A DNA stretch of 39,108 nucleotides, from positions 1 to 39,108 of the forward strand of contig JAAYAK010000008.1 in the NCBI GenBank assembly GCA_012719415.1, in the 5' to 3' direction. Shown piece after piece: positions 25,081 through 32,605 of this stretch; position 1 is the stretch's first letter; every line of letters begins with the position of its first letter. The notes under the pieces were generated by a model that saw only the letters and a program-made list of their open reading frames with translations, was not told the DNA's origin and searched no databases. The translations under genes and the position numbers were made by a program. The stretch is from Syntrophorhabdus sp. (GTDB lineage: Bacteria; Desulfobacterota; Syntrophorhabdia; Syntrophorhabdales; Syntrophorhabdaceae).

Positions 25081-25800
25081 TTGGAGATTTACGAAAGGCT
25101 TAAGGATGAGCTCAGGCGGCTTGCCGGCGACTCGATGGATGAGAAGGTGAGCGTGGTCTCGGCCCGCGTCCTTTCCTCGAAGGAAGCGATAGGGGAGACG
25201 GGCCGCGATGATTACCCGCTTCTCAAGGGCAAGGAAGCGATGGTGGAGGCCGTTTACAAGGGAGTGAAGGGCCATGCCTTTACGGACATGCCCGGTGGTT
25301 TTGAGGGAACCGTCCGTGATGTCGCCATGCTCTCTCTCGACAACAACTTCGAGCGCGCCGTGTTCATCTCCACACTGAATGCTGTTATGCGCGAGGCCGG
25401 TCTGATAACGGGGACCGTTCACTGCCGTGACGACGAGCCGGGGCGGTGTGCCCGGGAGCTCGTTCCTTACGTGAAAGAGAGGTTTGGCAACCCCCGCATC
25501 GCCTTCGTCGGTTTTCAACCCGGTATGATCGAGCGGCTTTCGGAGGTGTTCCAGATGCGGGTCCTCGACCTCGACGAGGACAACATCGGGAAGAAGAAGT
25601 TCGGTATCGTCATCGAAGGCCCTGAGGCCACGGAGGATGTCCTCTCCTGGGGCGATATCATCCTCGCAACGGGTTCCACCTGTGTCAACGGGTCGATCAC
25701 CCGGTTCGTCGGCCGCAAACCGGTGGTCTTTTTCGGAGTCACCGGGGCCGGAGCCACGAAAGTGATGGGTTTTGAACGTTACTGCCGGTACGGTCATTGA
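25081..25800 (+). CDS. DUF364/DUF4213 domain protein, possible heavy-metal chelation protein
   Basis: This 239-residue protein starts at a TTG with a strong AGGGGGTGA ribosome binding site. The N-terminal ~100 residues match the DUF4213 layout (VRDVAMLSLDNNFERAVFISTLNAVM), and the rest match DUF364. Motifs include RIAFVGFQPGMIERL, LDLDEDNIG, WGDIILATGSTCVNGSI and VVFFGVTGAGA. DUF364 proteins have been proposed to chelate metals and are often found near metal transport genes, but none lies beside this one. It has its own promoter and is followed by two hairpins, so it is a single-gene unit. No signal peptide is seen. Function in this organism is unknown. Confidence 0.82.
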   Translation: MEIYERLKDELRRLAGDSMDEKVSVVSARVLSSKEAIGETGRDDYPLLKGKEAMVEAVYKGVKGHAFTDMPGGFEGTVRDVAMLSLDNNFERAVFISTLNAVMREAGLITGTVHCRDDEPGRCARELVPYVKERFGNPRIAFVGFQPGMIERLSEVFQMRVLDLDEDNIGKKKFGIVIEGPEATEDVLSWGDIILATGSTCVNGSITRFVGRKPVVFFGVTGAGATKVMGFERYCRYGH

Positions 25801-25861
25801 CCGGTGCCGGAACGCCTGCACCGGACACAAGAAGGATGCATCTTCCTTGTTCCATGGCCCG

Positions 25862-25887
25862 CCGGTGGGAAAATATTTCCCCACCGG
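25862..25887. other. Stem-loop downstream of the DUF364 gene
   Basis: CCGGTGGG (25862-25869) pairs with CCCACCGG (25880-25887), and the inner AAA/TTT can extend the stem after one mismatch. It lacks a T-tract, so it is not a classic terminator. An RNA-stabilising stem or an imperfect palindromic protein-binding site are alternatives. Confidence 0.5.
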
Positions 25888-25941
25888 GAAAATTATACCC
25901 GCCTTGAAGGGGGGGGTTGCGACGGTCGTTCTCTGCAGAAT

Positions 25942-25987
25942 AGGGGCCCCTCGGAGCGGTTCAACCGCCCTGTGGGGCCCCTTTTTT
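25942..25987 (+). terminator. Strong intrinsic terminator
   Basis: AGGGGCCCC (25942-25950) pairs perfectly with GGGGCCCCT (25974-25982), and a small inner stem GCGGT/ACCGC is nested inside. Six T residues follow at 25982-25987. It ends plus-strand transcription from the DUF364 gene about 140 bases after its stop. In the minus direction the T-tract is poor, so it serves the convergent EF-hand gene less well. Confidence 0.85.
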
Positions 25988-26029
25988 GGCTATGGCCGGT
26001 TCAGGGTCCGGTGATCCGGTTCCATACCG

Positions 26030-26797
26030 TCAGGCATAGAGTGAGGAGCCGGTACCCTGTGAGGCCTCTGCAGAGCCGGCGTAAGAAGTGCCGCCTGCCT
26101 GCTGGTAAGCGTTGAGAGCGGCTCCGAGCAGTCCCATGAGGTCGCTGACGGACCTGTCACTGTCTGAGGTGGAGATGGAAGAGAAGAAGCTTTCGATGGA
26201 GTTCATTGCGGTGTCGAACTCATCTTCGCTTATCGTGCCGTCACCATCGGTATCGAGCTGGCTGAAGATGGATTCGGTCTTGCTTCCCTCCTCCGGTGGC
26301 GGTGGGGGAGGAGGTCCCTGTACCTGCTGGTTTGCCCATGGGCCTTCCGCAAATTCGGTTTCGCTTATCGTGCCGTCACCATCCGTGTCAAGCTGCGAAA
26401 GGATCTCTTCGGCGCCGGGACCGTCCTCGGGTCCCATGGCCGCGATCCGCGCCAGCTCATCTTCGTCGATGACGCCATCTTCATTCCCATCCGCCTGGCC
26501 GAACATCTGTGAAATAAGGTCCTCCGTCGACATCGTGTTCGCCCCCGACATCGCACCGGGAGAGCCGGGTTGCGCGGTGTTGAACTCGCTTTCGCTTATG
26601 GACCCGTCGCCATCAGTATCGAACTGAGCGAGGATATCCTCCACGCCCGGTCCACCCTGGGGGCCGTTCGCCACCATTGCCGACAGTTCATCCGCGTCGT
26701 GCTTCCCATCACCGTTCGTGTCGATCTTGCTGAACATTTGCTGCCGCATCTGCATCATCGACGTCATGCTGTTCATGCTGCTGATGGAACTTATCAT
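26030..26797 (-). CDS. Five-EF-hand calcium-binding protein
   Basis: This 255-residue acidic protein has five canonical 12-residue EF-hand loops at residues 26-37 (DTNGDGKHDADE), 60-71, 103-114, 137-148 and 182-193, each ending in Glu. The pair of hands 1-2 and the pair 3-4 share the same spacer pattern (GPxxGPGxExILxQxDTDGDG), which shows an internal duplication. A seven-proline run at ~162-168 separates the last hand. The N-terminus is Met/Ser-rich with no signal peptide, and the C-terminus is Ser/Gly/Ala-rich. AAGGAGGTAG before the ATG at 26797 fixes the start, although the frame is open far upstream. It is divergent from a CpxR/CpxA-like pair. A calcium-binding or calcium-sensing role is inferred. 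Confidence 0.9.
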   Translation of the reverse strand: MISSISSMNSMTSMMQMRQQMFSKIDTNGDGKHDADELSAMVANGPQGGPGVEDILAQFDTDGDGSISESEFNTAQPGSPGAMSGANTMSTEDLISQMFGQADGNEDGVIDEDELARIAAMGPEDGPGAEEILSQLDTDGDGTISETEFAEGPWANQQVQGPPPPPPPEEGSKTESIFSQLDTDGDGTISEDEFDTAMNSIESFFSSISTSDSDRSVSDLMGLLGAALNAYQQAGGTSYAGSAEASQGTGSSLYA

Positions 26798-26899
26798 GTC
26801 TACCTCCTTTTTTGATCTTTCAGGCCGGCCGCCTGATGCCACTTGTTGCAATCGGTATACTGGTTCTCGCCCCGGAGCGTGAATAGACGTTGCTTTCGT

Positions 26900-26914
26900 G
26901 TAAAGAATTGTGAA
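26900..26914 (+). promoter_or_regulatory. Candidate CpxR-like operator
   Basis: GTAAA (26900-26904), five bases, then GTGAA (26910-26914) resembles the CpxR box (two GTAAA half-sites with a short spacer), with one mismatch. It lies in the divergent region between the EF-hand gene and the CpxR-like regulator, so it could control either. This is a pattern match only. Confidence 0.35.
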
Positions 26915-27004
26915 GCATGGGAAAAGAATTTTGTTACCCGCGTGGAAGTGATGTACATTATTCGGAGTGAACCACCTGTGCGTCCGGTGGCGATGGAGTG
27001 CCTG

Positions 27005-27748
27005 ATGATGGAACGGATACTGGCAATCGACGACGATGTTGCCCTTTGTGAGCTTCTTTCGGATTATCTCGTTTCCGAGGGATTTGAGGTGGAAAGCGCC
27101 CATGACGGTGAAACGGGCCTGGAGATGGCCTGCGGGGGAACACATGACCTCATTGTCCTCGATGTGATGCTTCCCGGAATGAACGGTTTCGAAGTCTTGC
27201 GTTACCTGAGGAGCAGGTCGAACACGCCCGTCATCATGCTCACGGCCCGCGGCGAGACCGTGGACCGCATCGTGGGTCTGGAGATCGGTGCCGATGACTA
27301 CCTTGCCAAGCCGTTCAACCCGCGCGAACTGGTTGCCCGGATTCGCGCCATCCTCAGGCGCATGCGCCTTGACAGGGGAAGTATCGAAGAGACGGTGCCG
27401 GAGATGCTGAAGGTGGGCGATGTGGAGATGCACATCGCGACACGTCTCGTTCTTCTGTCCGGCGATCCTGTCAACCTCACGGCCATGGAGTTCAACCTGC
27501 TTGAGATCCTGGTGCGCAGTGCGGGTCGTCTCGTGTCGAGAGAGGATCTGATACGGTCGGTGCTGGGTCGGTCCCCGTACCCCTACGACCGCAGCATTGA
27601 CGTTCACGTGAGCAGGCTCAGAAAGAAGCTCGGCCGCGAGGTCGGCGGAACGGAACGAATCAAGACGATACGGAACGTCGGATACCTCTATGCGCTGACG
27701 GCGCCGACCCCTCAGGTGCGGTCGGGCGCCGGTGCAGGACAGACGTGA
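27005..27748 (+). CDS. OmpR/CpxR-family response regulator
   Basis: This 247-residue DNA-binding response regulator has a receiver domain at ~4-118, with acidic pocket IDDD (residues 8-11), phospho-acceptor Asp53 in VLDVMLPGMNG, Thr in MLTARG and Lys in DYLAKPFNPREL. An OmpR-type winged helix lies at ~145-230 (LTAMEFNLLEILVRSAGRLVSREDLI, YDRSIDVHVSRLRKKLG, IRNVGYLYAL). The sequence is closest in style to CpxR. I place the start at ATG 27005, because GGAG lies six bases upstream and the receiver begins at once. The open frame reaches back to 26843. It is followed by its kinase gene, with one base between the stop and the kinase ATG. Confidence 0.93.
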   Translation: MMERILAIDDDVALCELLSDYLVSEGFEVESAHDGETGLEMACGGTHDLIVLDVMLPGMNGFEVLRYLRSRSNTPVIMLTARGETVDRIVGLEIGADDYLAKPFNPRELVARIRAILRRMRLDRGSIEETVPEMLKVGDVEMHIATRLVLLSGDPVNLTAMEFNLLEILVRSAGRLVSREDLIRSVLGRSPYPYDRSIDVHVSRLRKKLGREVGGTERIKTIRNVGYLYALTAPTPQVRSGAGAGQT

Positions 27749-27749
27749 C

Positions 27750-29234
27750 ATGCCTGTCCGCGGCATCTTTCTCAAGATATACCTCTGTTTCTGGTTGTCA
27801 TCCCTCCTCGTTATAGCTGCCCAGATAGGTCTCGACTGGTTCTCCCGCACAGGGCCTTTCGGAGGAAGGCCCCGTGCGGACCACATTCAACGCACAGTGG
27901 GGCCGGTTCTCATCTTTTATGGTCACACGGTGGTGGAGAACATGAGGTCATCTGACCATAACGCGCTGGAAAGGTCCGCTCAAAGACTGAAGAACCTGTC
28001 CGGGATCGATGCGTATGTTGTCGATGGGTCAGGCAGGGACCTCCGGGGCCGTTCACTGCCGCGGAGCATTGAGAACATCGCGGGAGCGGCAAGGCGGACG
28101 GGCAAGGCGGAATTCTCCTCGTCGCGGACAGGAATGCTCCTTGCCCTGCCGATGGGGGCAGAAGGCGGCGAGAGTTATACCGTGGTCGGAAACATCCCCC
28201 GAAGCGTCTTTGCCCCGCCATTTCCTCCGGGACGCGGCGCGCCTCCGCCGATGATCTTCGGCCCCGGTTTCTTTTTCCCTCCGGGCCAGCCCATGTCACT
28301 GTTCAGGCTTTTCATCACCCTTTTTATCTCGGGGGGTGCGTGCTATCTGTTGGCCCGCTACCTGACGTCGCCCATAGTCAGGCTCCGGGAGGCCGCGCGC
28401 AGGTTTGCGGGTGGCGAGCTTTCCGCCAGATCGGGGAGGAGAAAGGTCGTCTGGAAGGATGAGCTGTCGGACCTTGCCAATGATTTCGATGTCATGGCGG
28501 AACGTATCGAGTCGCTGGTAACCCAGCAGCGCAGGCTGGTACAGGATGTTTCCCATGAACTGCGTTCCCCCCTGGCACGGCTCACCATAGCCGTTGAGCT
28601 GTTGAGGGGCCAGGGCCCTGCAGCAACTCCGTCGACCCTCACCAGGATCGAGAGGGAGGCCATGTCGCTCAATGAGATGATCGGACAGGTCCTCGACCTG
28701 ACTCGTATCGAGGGTGACATTTCATCAGTTGTTATGGCCCCCGTTGATCTTGCCCCTCTCCTCGGGGAGATCGTGGACGACGCGAACTTCGAGGCGAATA
28801 CCGGCGGCCGGGGTGTCCGTCTTCTGGAGAGTGAACCATGTGTCGTCGCGGGCAACGAGGAATGGTTGCGCAGGGGGATCGAGAACGTGATCCGCAATGC
28901 CATACGGTACACCCTGGACAATACCATGGTGGAGGTCCGCCTCACCAGAAGCAAAGAGGCAGGAGCGCGATACGCCCGGATAAGCGTGCGGGACCATGGC
29001 GGCGGGGTACCGGAAGCGGATCTTCCCCACCTTTTCCGGCCGTTCTACCGCGTATCCACGGCGCGGGACAGGCAAAGCGGTGGCGCGGGCCTCGGCCTCG
29101 CCATCACGAAGAGCGCCGTAACCCTCCATCGAGGTTCTGTAACCGCCCGGAACGCGGCGGACGGAGGCCTCCTCGTGATCATTGAACTGCCTGTCGACAA
29201 CGACCCCGTTGCCGTAATCCCCGTGAACGTGTGA
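27750..29234 (+). CDS. CpxA-like sensor histidine kinase
   Basis: This 494-residue inner-membrane kinase has a first membrane segment at ~8-27 and a periplasmic sensor of ~160 residues with a Pro-rich stretch before the second segment (~190-210). HAMP follows (YLTSPIVRLREAARRFAGGELSARSG). The phospho-acceptor His269 is in VSHELRSPLARL, and the HATPase domain has the N box (ENVIRNAIRYT), G1 (DHGGGVP), F and G2 (GGAGLGLAIT). The sensor-HAMP-DHp arrangement and the VSHELRSPLARL box match CpxA-type kinases. AGGA upstream favours ATG 27750 over the GTG at 27732. It would phosphorylate the preceding regulator. The signal sensed is unknown, and envelope stress is the family precedent. Confidence 0.92.
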   Translation: MPVRGIFLKIYLCFWLSSLLVIAAQIGLDWFSRTGPFGGRPRADHIQRTVGPVLIFYGHTVVENMRSSDHNALERSAQRLKNLSGIDAYVVDGSGRDLRGRSLPRSIENIAGAARRTGKAEFSSSRTGMLLALPMGAEGGESYTVVGNIPRSVFAPPFPPGRGAPPPMIFGPGFFFPPGQPMSLFRLFITLFISGGACYLLARYLTSPIVRLREAARRFAGGELSARSGRRKVVWKDELSDLANDFDVMAERIESLVTQQRRLVQDVSHELRSPLARLTIAVELLRGQGPAATPSTLTRIEREAMSLNEMIGQVLDLTRIEGDISSVVMAPVDLAPLLGEIVDDANFEANTGGRGVRLLESEPCVVAGNEEWLRRGIENVIRNAIRYTLDNTMVEVRLTRSKEAGARYARISVRDHGGGVPEADLPHLFRPFYRVSTARDRQSGGAGLGLAITKSAVTLHRGSVTARNAADGGLLVIIELPVDNDPVAVIPVNV

Positions 29235-29264
29235 GACAGTCGAGGGTGACGTCCATCAGAGGAT

Positions 29265-29286
29265 TTGCCGGATTCCTTGCCGGCAA
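29265..29286. other. Small stem-loop between converging genes
   Basis: TTGCCGG pairs with CCGGCAA around an 8-base loop in the 74-base gap between the kinase stop and the ubiB-like stop. It has no T-tract. A role in ending the two converging transcripts is possible but unproven. Confidence 0.35.
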
Positions 29287-29308
29287 GCTCGATACCAACG
29301 ACCCGGGT

Positions 29309-30988
29309 CTACAGCCTCTTCGACCTCATGATACCGATGAGCAGCCATACCCCGAGGATGCTGGCAAGGAGAAAGCCGCCGAGGCCGAGGACGGGGTAGC
29401 CGAAGACGGTGGGCCCCACCCCCGTTTGGAAGATGAGGGAAGACCCGATCACGAGTGCCGCTATCACCACTGCGAAACTGATCCGGTTGCTCGACCGGTC
29501 GAGTTCGTCCGTAAGCAGCTCCAGGCCCCGATGTTCGAAGCGCATCGTCAGCTTCCCCTTTCGTATCATGGAAAGGATCTCCTTCGTGTCCGGGGGCAGG
29601 ACCCTCAACAACGCGACAACGTCATCGGCGGTCCGGGAGAGGCCTTTGAGCCGCCTCACGGGATCGAACCTGCGCAGAAGGATCCTTCGGGCATAGGGCC
29701 GCGCGGCCTCGATGATGTTGAAATCGGGATCGAGCACCCTCGCCACCCCCTCGCTGATGAGGAGCGCCTTGGATATCATCGCGAATTCGGGAGGGAGCCG
29801 CAGCCTGTACCGGTGGATGATGGTCATGAGCTCCCTGGTGATGGTTCCGATATCGAGCCTGTTCAGGGGTACGCCGTAATAGCGGTCAAAGAGGTCGCGC
29901 AGTTCGAGTTTGAACTCCCGGTCATCTTCGAGCTCCCCAACGAGACCGATGGCCCGAAACAACCCGACGAGAGAGTCCACGTCCTTTTCCATGACCGCCA
30001 CGAATATATCCGTCATCCTTTCCGAGGTCTCCCCGTCGATGGTCCCCGTCATGCCGAAGTCGACGGGGGCTATGACGTTGTTGTCGAGAACGAAGACATT
30101 GCCTGGATGGGGGTCGGCATGGAAATAGCGCAGTTCGAACACCTCTTCGAGGGTGAGGTTGGCGCCGTTCAAGGCAATGGTCTTCCGGTCGAGGCCGGCG
30201 GCCTCAAGGCGCTCGATGTCGGATATCTTTGTGCCTGAGATGAACTCTATCGTCAGGACCCTGGGCGACGTCAGGTCCCAGTGCACCTTCGGGATATAGA
30301 CGGCAGGAGAGCGGGAGAAATGGGCCCTGAAACGGTCGATATTCCGTCCTTCCCTCACGAAGTCGAGCTCATGCCTGATGGTTCTGGCAAACCTTTCCAC
30401 GAGTTCCAGGGGGCCGAAATACCGGGTCTCCGGGACATGCCGCTCGGCGAGGCCCGCGAACTCCCGGAGTATGCGAATGTCGGTTTCGATGACGTCCTCG
30501 ATGCCGATGCGCTGGATCTTCACCGCCACGTCTTCACCGGTGAGGGTCCTCGCCCGGTGGACCTGGGACAGGGACGCGGCGGCCACGGGTTTCTCCTCGA
30601 AGGAAGAAAAGAGCTCCGAGATGGGGCGCTTCAACTGGGTTTCGAGGATGACCCTGGCTTCCTCGAAGGGGAAGGGCGGAACATCATCCTGAAGCCTGCT
30701 CAACTCCCTTATGTAGTCAGGGGGGAGTATATCGGGGCGGCTGCTCAGTATCTGGCCCAGTTTGATGAACGTCGGGCCCAGTTCCTCGAAGACGAGCCGC
30801 AGGCGCACGGAGGTGGGAGGTCGTTCGGAAACACGCCTGCTGATGAACCTTCTCCGTCTCCCGGCCACATGGTATCGCGCCCTGAGCCTGTCCAGCACTT
30901 CCGTGAAACCATGATGGGCAAGGACAGACGCGATCTGGCTGTATCGCTTCAGGTCCCGGTATGTTTCACGAGCTCGAAAGAAGGGCAC
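29309..30988 (-). CDS. ubiB: UbiB/ABC1-family atypical kinase
   Basis: This 559-residue protein is of the UbiB/AarF/ABC1 (ADCK) family. It has the KxGQ motif (GPTFIKLGQILSSRPDILP), the Ala-rich nucleotide loop and lysine (AAASLSQVHRA, VAVKIQR), the catalytic HADPHPGN and the metal motif DFGMTG. Two membrane segments lie at the C-terminus (about 505-525 and 533-555), as in UbiB. Family members support ubiquinone or other isoprenoid-lipid pathways through ATPase activity. The start is a GTG four bases after the phasin-like stop. A UbiA-type prenyltransferase is encoded at 33486-34373, so a quinone or prenyl-lipid link is possible but inferred. Confidence 0.92.
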   Translation of the reverse strand: MPFFRARETYRDLKRYSQIASVLAHHGFTEVLDRLRARYHVAGRRRRFISRRVSERPPTSVRLRLVFEELGPTFIKLGQILSSRPDILPPDYIRELSRLQDDVPPFPFEEARVILETQLKRPISELFSSFEEKPVAAASLSQVHRARTLTGEDVAVKIQRIGIEDVIETDIRILREFAGLAERHVPETRYFGPLELVERFARTIRHELDFVREGRNIDRFRAHFSRSPAVYIPKVHWDLTSPRVLTIEFISGTKISDIERLEAAGLDRKTIALNGANLTLEEVFELRYFHADPHPGNVFVLDNNVIAPVDFGMTGTIDGETSERMTDIFVAVMEKDVDSLVGLFRAIGLVGELEDDREFKLELRDLFDRYYGVPLNRLDIGTITRELMTIIHRYRLRLPPEFAMISKALLISEGVARVLDPDFNIIEAARPYARRILLRRFDPVRRLKGLSRTADDVVALLRVLPPDTKEILSMIRKGKLTMRFEHRGLELLTDELDRSSNRISFAVVIAALVIGSSLIFQTGVGPTVFGYPVLGLGGFLLASILGVWLLIGIMRSKRL

Positions 30989-30991
30989 CTG

Positions 30992-31306
30992 CTAACCTGC
31001 GTCCTTCTTTTCCGGGGAGGACATCTTCGCCTCGATCTTCTTCAATGTCTCGCCGATCTCTTCCAGGTCTTTGCGCGTGGGCAGGCCCATCTCGACGATC
31101 ACCTTCTGCACGGCCGCGGATACCTTGCGCTGGAACTCCTTCTCCTGATTATCCGCTTCCTTGAGCAGTTTGTCGATGGTCTTGTACCTCTCCGCGCTCG
31201 CTACTTCCCCGCGCTTGATGAGATCGTCGACCAGTTCTTCGGCCTTATCCTTCGTCATGCTGATGGCGCCAAGCCCCATGTACACTGCTTTCCGGATAAT
31301 ATCCAT
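30992..31306 (-). CDS. Phasin-like helical protein
   Basis: This 104-residue protein begins MDIIRKAVYMGLGAISMTKDKAEELVDDLIKRGEVA, the pattern of the small phasin/PhaF-like family (polyhydroxyalkanoate granule-associated protein domain). A long charged coiled-coil-type helix follows, with a basic and acidic end. No PHA synthase is in the window, so a storage-granule role is not shown. AAAGGGGGAAAC before the ATG at 31306 is a good ribosome binding site. It is the first gene of a two-gene operon with ubiB and has a clear sigma70 promoter. Confidence 0.8.
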   Translation of the reverse strand: MDIIRKAVYMGLGAISMTKDKAEELVDDLIKRGEVASAERYKTIDKLLKEADNQEKEFQRKVSAAVQKVIVEMGLPTRKDLEEIGETLKKIEAKMSSPEKKDAG

Positions 31307-31410
31307 GTTTCCCCCTTTGTTGAAGACGTTGCGTGCCTTCCGATAGCTTCCTGATCGCCGGGAATTGAACATCCTTCCGCCGGAAGGCGCGTATCCTCAG
31401 CTTATAGAAT

Positions 31411-31439
31411 ATAGTAGGCCAGCGACCGCGGGATTTCAA
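31411..31439 (-). promoter_or_regulatory. Sigma70 promoter of the phasin-like/ubiB operon
   Basis: On the minus strand, TTGAAA (plus 31434-31439) and TACTAT (plus 31411-31416) are 17 bases apart. The leader of about 100 bases contains a small CCTTCCG/CGGAAGG stem near 31374-31387. The divergent region 31307-31646 holds only this promoter, its leader and the promoter of the opposite gene. Confidence 0.7.
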
Positions 31440-31549
31440 GGGTCAGGGGAAACTATCCGAAAGAGCGATGGGCGGGCCGGCGGCGGCACGTGGTAAGCGA
31501 GCGTCGTTTGCGGCCCTTTCCCTCCAGCGGATGTCCCGATGAAACTCTG

Positions 31550-31579
31550 TTGGCGCATGTGCGGGAAACAGGGTATAAT
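31550..31579 (+). promoter_or_regulatory. Sigma70 promoter of the B3/B4-domain gene
   Basis: TTGGCG (31550-31555) and a perfect TATAAT (31574-31579) are separated by 18 bases, giving a leader of about 60 bases before the GTG start at 31647. Confidence 0.65.
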
Positions 31580-31646
31580 ACAGGACAGCCGGTGCGGACC
31601 ATCCAACCGCGCCCGGTGAGAGGGCCAAAAAAACGGGGGGTGCGAA

Positions 31647-32357
31647 GTGGAAAAGAGGGGACCGGTGTGGATAGACTTTACGATCTCCCCCGCCTATCAG
31701 GCGAGGTACCGGGGCGTCGCTTTCGGGTTGACCCTTATTTCCAACTGCCTGCCTTTGAGCGACACTGCGGGGTTTGAACAACACAGGCGGGGCCTCCTCA
31801 GAAAAATGAGAAAGCGCGAGACGCTTGCCGGCATCTCGGCCCGCATCGACCTCTATGACAGGTTCTTCCACAGCTTCGGGTTTGATTGTCCTCTGCCCGG
31901 ACATCTCAGAAGGACCACCTTGAGCGGTTTCCCGAGGTACAACCTGATGGTTGACGCCCACTTCATGGCCGAGATGTGCGCCGGGATCCTTGTGGCGGTG
32001 ACGGACCAGGACCGTATCGAAGGGGGGCTCACGCTCGATGTGGCCCGAAGCAAAGAGGTCTGTGCCGGAATGGGAGGCCGCCGGTTCACCACCGTCGAGG
32101 GGGAGATCGTCCTCCGGGACGAGAAGGACATCATCTGCGTCCTGTGCCAGGGAGCGGATGAGAAGACGAGGGTGCGGGAGGATACGCGCAACGTTCTCTT
32201 CTACTCCTACGCTGTTCCCGGCGTAGAGGGGGTTTATCTCAGGGAGGGGCTCGGTGCGGCCGCTGAGATCATGGCCCGGTTCGCCGGTGGGAACATAAGG
32301 GGCCTTACGGTGTTCGAAGGGACCGAAATGACCAATGTAGCGAATAATGACCAATGA
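31647..32357 (+). CDS. Stand-alone B3/B4 (PheRS beta-like) domain protein
   Basis: This 236-residue protein resembles the B3/B4 tRNA-ligase domain that PheRS beta uses for editing, encoded here as a free protein. Supporting segments are GLLRKMRKRETLAGISARIDLYDRFF, FPRYNLMVDAHFMAEMCAGI (the NxxVD-type core of the family), VEGEIVLRDEKDIICVLC and TRVREDTRNVLFYSYAVPG. Free B3/B4 proteins are thought to edit mischarged tRNA or bind amino acids, but this is not proven for most. The GTG start has GGGGGGTG upstream and its own promoter. The last ~10 codons (MTNVANNDQ) are encoded by the AATGACC heptamer repeat, so the natural C-terminus may have been replaced. Confidence 0.8.
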   Translation: MEKRGPVWIDFTISPAYQARYRGVAFGLTLISNCLPLSDTAGFEQHRRGLLRKMRKRETLAGISARIDLYDRFFHSFGFDCPLPGHLRRTTLSGFPRYNLMVDAHFMAEMCAGILVAVTDQDRIEGGLTLDVARSKEVCAGMGGRRFTTVEGEIVLRDEKDIICVLCQGADEKTRVREDTRNVLFYSYAVPGVEGVYLREGLGAAAEIMARFAGGNIRGLTVFEGTEMTNVANNDQ

Positions 32358-32472
32358 CCAAATTCCAATGACCAATGAAAAAGATAATGACCAATTTACC
32401 AATAACCAATTGAACAGACGGAAGTGCAGAACGGACTGCCCGTATCAGTTCTTGGTCATTGGTCATTATCTT
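32327..32472. repeat. Heptamer tandem repeat AATGACC with inverted partner
   Basis: From 32327 to about 32412, AATGACC units occur with decayed variants (AAATTCC, AATTTACC, AATAACC). The array begins inside the B3/B4 gene and supplies its stop codon. A second, inverted copy lies at 32451-32474. A 15-bp core (32381-32395) is perfectly complementary to 32458-32472. The rest of 32475-32605 shows no gene or clear repeat. Confidence 0.85.
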
Positions 32473-32605
32473 CCTTGCTACGACGGGTGACGCGTTGGAA
32501 TGATCTGGTTATCCTGGACAGCAGCGGGTGGTGGAGAGGTTTTAAAGTTATCAGGATATCGGGCGATAATAGGAATAAGGGTGTATACTGCTTTCAGTTG
32601 GTGAG

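Noticed and set aside
25956..25968. tRNA T-arm-like GCGGTTCAACCGC
   Set aside because: The loop is only three bases, and it is the inner stem of an intrinsic terminator. No other tRNA arms surround it.
26843..27004. Longer N-terminus for the response regulator
   Set aside because: The extra residues precede the receiver fold and have no homology pattern, while GGAG is correctly spaced from the ATG at 27005.
26798..27886. N-terminal extension of the EF-hand frame to 618 codons
   Set aside because: The extension covers the divergent regulator on the other strand. The strong AAGGAGGTAG site and start at 26797 give a normal protein.
29231..31354. Plus-strand frames opposite ubiB and the phasin-like gene
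   Set aside because: They are antisense shadows without motifs. The minus-strand genes have clear family signatures, promoters and ribosome binding sites.
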